Source: an uncultured Clostridia bacterium
GTDB taxonomy: Bacteria; Bacillota; Clostridia; Christensenellales; Borkfalkiaceae
Assembly: GCA_947581885.1 (NCBI GenBank)
Contig: CANPWF010000009.1
Coordinates: 1-20,339, forward strand
Direction of reading: 5' to 3'
DNA: 20,339 bases
The notes under the pieces are model-generated. The model searched no databases. It was not told the origin of the DNA and was given only the letters and a program-made list of their open reading frames with translations. Below, piece after piece: positions 16,899 to 20,339 of the stretch. The first letter of the stretch is position 1. Each line of letters starts with the position of its first letter. Position numbers and translations under genes: made by a program.

Positions 16899-17357
16899 TT
16901 ATCTTACAGGCACGATCGTCGGCGTGACTTTCTCCTTTGCAAACACGAGATAGGCGTAGCTCGGCTCGGTAAAGCTCGCGAGCGACCCGGGGTTGATACA
17001 GAGCACCCCGTCCACTTCCGAGATATCCGCACGGTGGGTATGCCCGTACAGGGCGACGGAGCATTGAAGTTCCTTCGCCCGTAGAGCGAGGCGGGCAAGT
17101 CCGCTCTTCACCCCGTATTTGTGCCCATGACAGCACAGGACGTTGACCCCTTCAATACTCAGCACCCGTTCGCTCTCGCCGAAGGAGAAATCGCAGTTGC
17201 CCTTCATCACGAAAACATGGCTATCGACATACGGGCGCATGTCCGAGGAGCCGTCCCCCAAGTGCACGACATAGCTGTTTTCGTCAAAGAGGCGGGAAAG
17301 GGCTCGGACTCCCGCCGTGTGTCCGTGCGAATCGGACAGAAGCACCATCGTTTTCAT
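16899..17357 (-). CDS. YfcE/MJ0936-family metallophosphoesterase
   Basis: The 152-residue protein is a small calcineurin-like phosphodiesterase that uses two metal ions. Metal ligands appear in order: D9 and H11 (SDSHGH), D35 (HLGDG), N54 (GNCD), H77 and H79 (CHGH), then H106 and H108 (GHTH). The family includes E. coli YfcE, active on model phosphodiesters; the natural substrate here is unknown. Its ATG overlaps the rdgB stop, so it is translated as the third gene of the ade-rdgB operon. Co-expression with purine-handling genes hints at a nucleotide-related substrate, but that is inference. Confidence 0.88.
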   Translation of the reverse strand: MKTMVLLSDSHGHTAGVRALSRLFDENSYVVHLGDGSSDMRPYVDSHVFVMKGNCDFSFGESERVLSIEGVNVLCCHGHKYGVKSGLARLALRAKELQCSVALYGHTHRADISEVDGVLCINPGSLASFTEPSYAYLVFAKEKVTPTIVPVR

Positions 17358-17914
17358 AGCAGTTTTCGAAGTTCGAATAGAGCGCGGCTTCGGTGGGAGA
17401 CAACATTCTTCTCCTCGTCCGTCGCCTCGGCGAAGGTTTTATGGAGATCGTCCGAGAAGAAGAGCGGATCGTAGCCGAAGCCGTTCGTTCCCCTCTCTTC
17501 ATATAGGATTTCCCCGTACGTTTTCCCCTCGGCAACGAGTTCTTTTCCGTTTGGAAAGACGAGCGCGACGGCGCAGCAGAAGTGCGCACGGCGATCCTCT
17601 TTCCCCTCCAAATTTTTGAGGAGCAACTTGCGGTTCTCTCTGTCCCCTCCCCCCGAATAGCGGGCACTGTACACCCCCGGTGCCCCGCCGAGCGCGTCGA
17701 CGCACAGCCCCGAATCGTCGGCAAGGGCGGGAAGGTTTGTCGCCTTGCATACCGCCCGCGCCTTGATGAGGGCGTTTTCGAGGAAGGTTTCCCCCGTCTC
17801 CTCGATCTCCCCCTCGAAGCCGATCTCCCGCATGGAGACGAGCTCCGTATCCTTCAAAATGGCTTTGATCTCCTTCAACTTATGGGCGTTGCCCGTCGCC
17901 GCGACCAGCTTCAT
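17354..17914 (-). CDS. rdgB: ITP/XTP pyrophosphatase (RdgB/HAM1 family)
   Basis: The enzyme hydrolyses ITP, dITP and XTP to monophosphates so that deaminated purines do not enter nucleic acids. The 186-residue protein has the family motifs TGNAHKLKE (7-15), GETFLENA (41-48), ADDSGLCVDAL (65-75), GFGYDPLF (145-152) and SHRSRAL (173-179). Length is normal. The ATG overlaps the stop of the adenine deaminase gene by ATGA, and its own stop overlaps the next ATG, so all three are probably made in coupled amounts. Adenine deaminase makes hypoxanthine, which can become IMP, giving a sensible link to an ITP-cleaning enzyme. Confidence 0.95.
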   Translation of the reverse strand: MKLVAATGNAHKLKEIKAILKDTELVSMREIGFEGEIEETGETFLENALIKARAVCKATNLPALADDSGLCVDALGGAPGVYSARYSGGGDRENRKLLLKNLEGKEDRRAHFCCAVALVFPNGKELVAEGKTYGEILYEERGTNGFGYDPLFFSDDLHKTFAEATDEEKNVVSHRSRALFELRKLL

Positions 17915-19635
17915 ACTTCCTCCAACGGGACAAAGGAGAACTTCTTCAAGTTGAACAGCCCCCGATCGAGCACCTTCAATTCGGGAATGACGGCGAGAGA
18001 GAGGAAAGCGAGGGTCATGAAGGGCTCGTAATGATCCTTCACCCCCATCTTTCTCGCCCGTGCTGTGAGTTCTCCCGTGCGGGAGACGACCTCTTCGGGG
18101 GAGGAAGAACTCATCAGCCCCGCGATATCGAGGGGGAATACGTCCTCTCTCTCCTCGGAGACGAGTGCCATGCCGCCGCCCGCCGTCGAGAGCAGTTCGA
18201 CGACCCGTTTCATCTTCTCGTCGTCGTCGCCCAAGACGACGAGGTTATGGCTGTCGTGCGCGACGGAGATGCCGATCGCGCCGCCGTGGAAACCGTACCC
18301 CTTCACCAGCCCGAGCCCGACGTTCCCCGTTGCGAAGTGCCGCTCGACGACGGCGAGCTTGTTGAGATCGGTGCCTTTGCAGTTGAGCTCTCCGTTCGGC
18401 GCGGGGACGAAGGTCTCCGAAGTATACAAGCCGTACGGGGCGATCTCCATCGCGCGGAATTTCCCGCCGTGCCCGACGATGCGGAAGGTCTCCGCCGTCA
18501 CGGGCTTTATGTGCACGGTATTTTTCACCGCGTCGGGAAGATAACGCTCCTCATACGGGAAGAGCGGCTTGCCGTTTTCCGCCACCAACACTCCCCTCTT
18601 GAACACCGCCGAAACGGTGAAATTTACGAGGTCGTCGACGAGGACAAGGTCGGCAAAATAGCGGGGCGCGACGGCACCCACGTCGGGGATCCGATAGCAA
18701 TCGGCGATGTTGATCGTCGCCATACAGACGGCGTATTTTGCGGGAACCCCGGCCTGCACGAGGCGGCGGAGCGCGTCGTCGATATGCCCGCGGGTCGAAA
18801 GATCGTGGGCGTTCTTGTCGTCCGAACAGAGCACATAGCGGCGGAAATTGAACCCGTCCACCGCTTTCGGCGCGTCCGCAATGTTGTTGACGGAAGAACC
18901 GCAACGGATCTGCACGAACATCCCCCGCGCGACCTTCTCGCGGCATTCCTTCGCGGTGAGCGATTCGTGGTCGGTGAGGATCCCCGCACAGCGGTAGGCG
19001 CAAAATTCCTTCCCCGAGAGGTCGGGAGCGTGCCCGTCGACGGGTTTACCGAGTTTTTCCGCCCCTTCGAGTTTGGTGAGAACGTCATTATCCGCGGCGA
19101 GCACGGCGGGGAAGTTCATCATCTCCCCGAGCCCGAAGAAGAGTTCGCGCGAAAGTTCGTTTTCCGTCTCCTTCCCCGAGATTGTCGCGCCGCTCGTCTC
19201 AAAGGGGGTGGCGGGCACGCAGGACGGGAGTTGAAGATACACGTCGAGCGGAGAGACGTTCCTGTATTGCAGGCGGGAGAAGGCTTCCTTCACATACTCC
19301 GCCCCCGCTACGCCGCAGACGTTGACGAGCTCGTGCGGGTCGGCGACGATGCCCGTCGTCCCGTGCGGCACCGCGAGCGACGCAAACGCCTCGGGCGAGA
19401 GCATGGAACTCTCCACATGGATATGCGAATCGAGAAAGGCGGGAAGTATAATCTTATTTTGTGCGTCGAAAATTTCCTTCCCGCGGTATCCGCGCCCGAT
19501 GGCAACGATACGGCCCTCCGCAACGGCGATCTCCCCCCGTTCGATCTTCCCCGTAAAGACGTTGAAAATACGGGCGTTATTGATGACAAGGTCGCTCTTT
19601 TCGCGCTTCATGGCGCAATCGATGAGTCTTTTCAT
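17911..19635 (-). CDS. ade: Adenine deaminase
   Basis: Adenine deaminase hydrolyses adenine to hypoxanthine and ammonia for purine salvage. The 574-residue protein has the expected length and amidohydrolase motifs: LPAFLDSHIHVESSM with metal ligands H71 and H73, VADPHE with H101, GHAPDL, and CSDDKNAHDL in the second half. The C-terminal region is the typical Ade domain. I start at ATG 19635, since the N-terminal REKSDLVINNARIFNVFTG lines up with usual starts and the promoter rules out ATG 19677. The -10 box lies six bases before this ATG, so the mRNA would start at or next to the start codon. The gene leads the ade-rdgB-phosphoesterase operon. Confidence 0.94.
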   Translation of the reverse strand: MKRLIDCAMKREKSDLVINNARIFNVFTGKIERGEIAVAEGRIVAIGRGYRGKEIFDAQNKIILPAFLDSHIHVESSMLSPEAFASLAVPHGTTGIVADPHELVNVCGVAGAEYVKEAFSRLQYRNVSPLDVYLQLPSCVPATPFETSGATISGKETENELSRELFFGLGEMMNFPAVLAADNDVLTKLEGAEKLGKPVDGHAPDLSGKEFCAYRCAGILTDHESLTAKECREKVARGMFVQIRCGSSVNNIADAPKAVDGFNFRRYVLCSDDKNAHDLSTRGHIDDALRRLVQAGVPAKYAVCMATINIADCYRIPDVGAVAPRYFADLVLVDDLVNFTVSAVFKRGVLVAENGKPLFPYEERYLPDAVKNTVHIKPVTAETFRIVGHGGKFRAMEIAPYGLYTSETFVPAPNGELNCKGTDLNKLAVVERHFATGNVGLGLVKGYGFHGGAIGISVAHDSHNLVVLGDDDEKMKRVVELLSTAGGGMALVSEEREDVFPLDIAGLMSSSSPEEVVSRTGELTARARKMGVKDHYEPFMTLAFLSLAVIPELKVLDRGLFNLKKFSFVPLEEV

Positions 19636-19641
19636 ACCTGT

Positions 19642-19670
19642 ATTATATCGTTTATTGATGCGAAAGTCAA
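19642..19670 (-). promoter_or_regulatory. Promoter of the ade operon
   Basis: TTGACT (19670-19665), a 17-base spacer and TATAAT (19647-19642), followed by six bases and then ATG, a leaderless arrangement. Confidence 0.85.
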
Positions 19671-19679
19671 GCGGCATAC

Positions 19680-19705
19680 AAAAGCGCGGGGCAATTGCCC
19701 CGCGC
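19680..19705 (-). terminator. Terminator after the small lipoprotein gene
   Basis: A perfect 22-base GC-rich palindrome (19684-19705) followed by TTTT on the minus strand. It separates the lipoprotein gene from the ade promoter by only about 10 bases. Confidence 0.8.
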
Positions 19706-19734
19706 GTGATTGTGTTTTGCCTTGCGGCTCTTTG

Positions 19735-20169
19735 TTATTTCTTCAACGTGTAGGTGAACGTGACGTTGATAAGCGGGATCGACGTGGAAAACACGAGCTT
19801 GCTCCCCTTCAATTCGGCAGAACTTACCGGGACACCGGCACCCTTGAAGTCGATCTTGCCCGTATCCTTGTTCTTTTCCCAAGTGCCCGTTACCGCACTG
19901 TCGCCCGATTCCTTGTTCTTGATCTCGACGGAACCGTCTTTGTTGAGGGTGATGACAAAATAGTCCGCGTCGAGCTTGACCTTCTCGCCGGAAACGGGAA
20001 CTTCGAACTCATCGCCGACCTTGTAGACCTTCTCTTCGTCGCCCGTTTTCACGGACATCGAATAAAACTTATACGTCCCGTTCGCGCCGCATGCGGCGAA
20101 GCAGATCATCGCGACTGCGCAGATCACGACCGCGAGGAGCGTAGAAAGTGCCACTGTTACCTTTTTCAT
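19735..20169 (-). CDS. Small lipoprotein of unknown function
   Basis: The 144-residue protein begins with a lipoprotein signal peptide, including LLAVVICAVAMICFAAC, and C27 would be lipidated. The mature domain of about 117 residues is rich in beta-strand patterns (YKFYSMSVKTGDEEK, YFVITLNKDGSVEIKNKE, LVFSTSIPLINVTFTYTL) and resembles lipocalin-like or DUF-type domains of extracellular Clostridia lipoproteins, but I do not recognise a family. It stands alone between its own promoter and terminator. GGAGG lies nine bases before the ATG. The role is unknown; a surface protein is the safe reading. Confidence 0.8.
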   Translation of the reverse strand: MKKVTVALSTLLAVVICAVAMICFAACGANGTYKFYSMSVKTGDEEKVYKVGDEFEVPVSGEKVKLDADYFVITLNKDGSVEIKNKESGDSAVTGTWEKNKDTGKIDFKGAGVPVSSAELKGSKLVFSTSIPLINVTFTYTLKK

Positions 20170-20197
20170 ACCTTGTTGCCTCCTGCAATTTTTATCT

Positions 20198-20226
20198 ATT
20201 ATAGCCCGACCATTTCAAGATGTCAA
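20198..20226 (-). promoter_or_regulatory. Promoter of the small lipoprotein gene
   Basis: A full-consensus TTGACA (20226-20221), 17-base spacer, TATAAT (20203-20198) on the minus strand. High expression is likely. Confidence 0.88.
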
Positions 20227-20274
20227 CCTTTTTGTCACAATTTCTTCACCGTATTTTCACGCAGCGGCGACGCG

Positions 20275-20339
20275 CCCCTCCCTCGCTGCCCCCGTTGGGG
20301 GAAGTGCCCCGAAGGGGCAAAGAGGGTTGGAGCGTACGA
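20275..20339. repeat. Hairpin-rich repeat-like element, cut by the window end
   Basis: Two adjacent hairpins, CCCCC-GTT-GGGGG (20289-20301) and TGCCCC-GAA-GGGGCA (20305-20319), lie between CCCTC (20280-20284) and GAGGG (20322-20326). The pattern resembles dispersed palindromic repeats of Clostridia genomes. No gene is visible; copies elsewhere cannot be seen in this window. Confidence 0.4.

Overview
The window looks like chromosome from an anaerobic, GC-rich bacterium of the Bacillota, most likely a Clostridia-type fermenter. Supporting signs are a three-subunit [FeFe]-hydrogenase of the electron-bifurcating type, lipoprotein signal peptides, strong AGGAGG-type ribosome sites, sigma-A type promoters and short intrinsic terminators. 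This placement is inference: there is no rRNA or other marker gene. I saw no tRNA, rRNA, CRISPR array, transposase or phage gene.

Layout. (1) 1-2461, minus strand: a GNAT acyltransferase followed by a DUF819-type membrane protein whose frame is broken at a run of eight G. (2) 2462-2758: a divergent promoter region. (3) 2759-6951, plus strand: hydC-hydB-hydA and a terminator. (4) 6982-9718, minus strand: metN-metI-metQ, a methionine ABC importer. Its 5' leader holds a short ORF with clustered Met codons, a predicted antiterminator and a terminator, the layout of a peptide-controlled attenuator. (5) 9816-15246, minus strand: an AraC-family regulator, then a GH37-like glycosidase, a GH4 alpha-galactosidase and L-fucose isomerase, ending at a terminator. 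(6) 15457-16880, plus strand: a membrane protein of the lysylphosphatidylglycerol-synthase transmembrane family. (7) 16899-19670, minus strand: adenine deaminase, an ITP/XTP pyrophosphatase and a YfcE-like phosphodiesterase, joined by 4-base overlaps. (8) 19680-20226, minus strand: a small lipoprotein of unknown role with its own promoter and terminator. (9) 20275-20339: a hairpin-rich repeat-like end.

How the genes work together. HydABC would re-oxidise NADH and ferredoxin together by making H2, or run the reverse reaction. The met genes import methionine and look controlled by methionine supply through the leader. The sugar cluster releases and isomerises sugars inside the cell, under an AraC regulator encoded just upstream; it has no transporter, kinase or aldolase here. 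The ade cluster deaminates adenine and clears deaminated purine nucleotides.

Recurring traits: five gene pairs overlap by ATGA, which suggests translational coupling, and three promoters (ade, the membrane protein at 15496, and the met leader) lie so close to the first ATG that the transcripts would be leaderless or nearly so. The met leader is the best candidate for an undescribed system; the frame-broken DUF819 gene is second.
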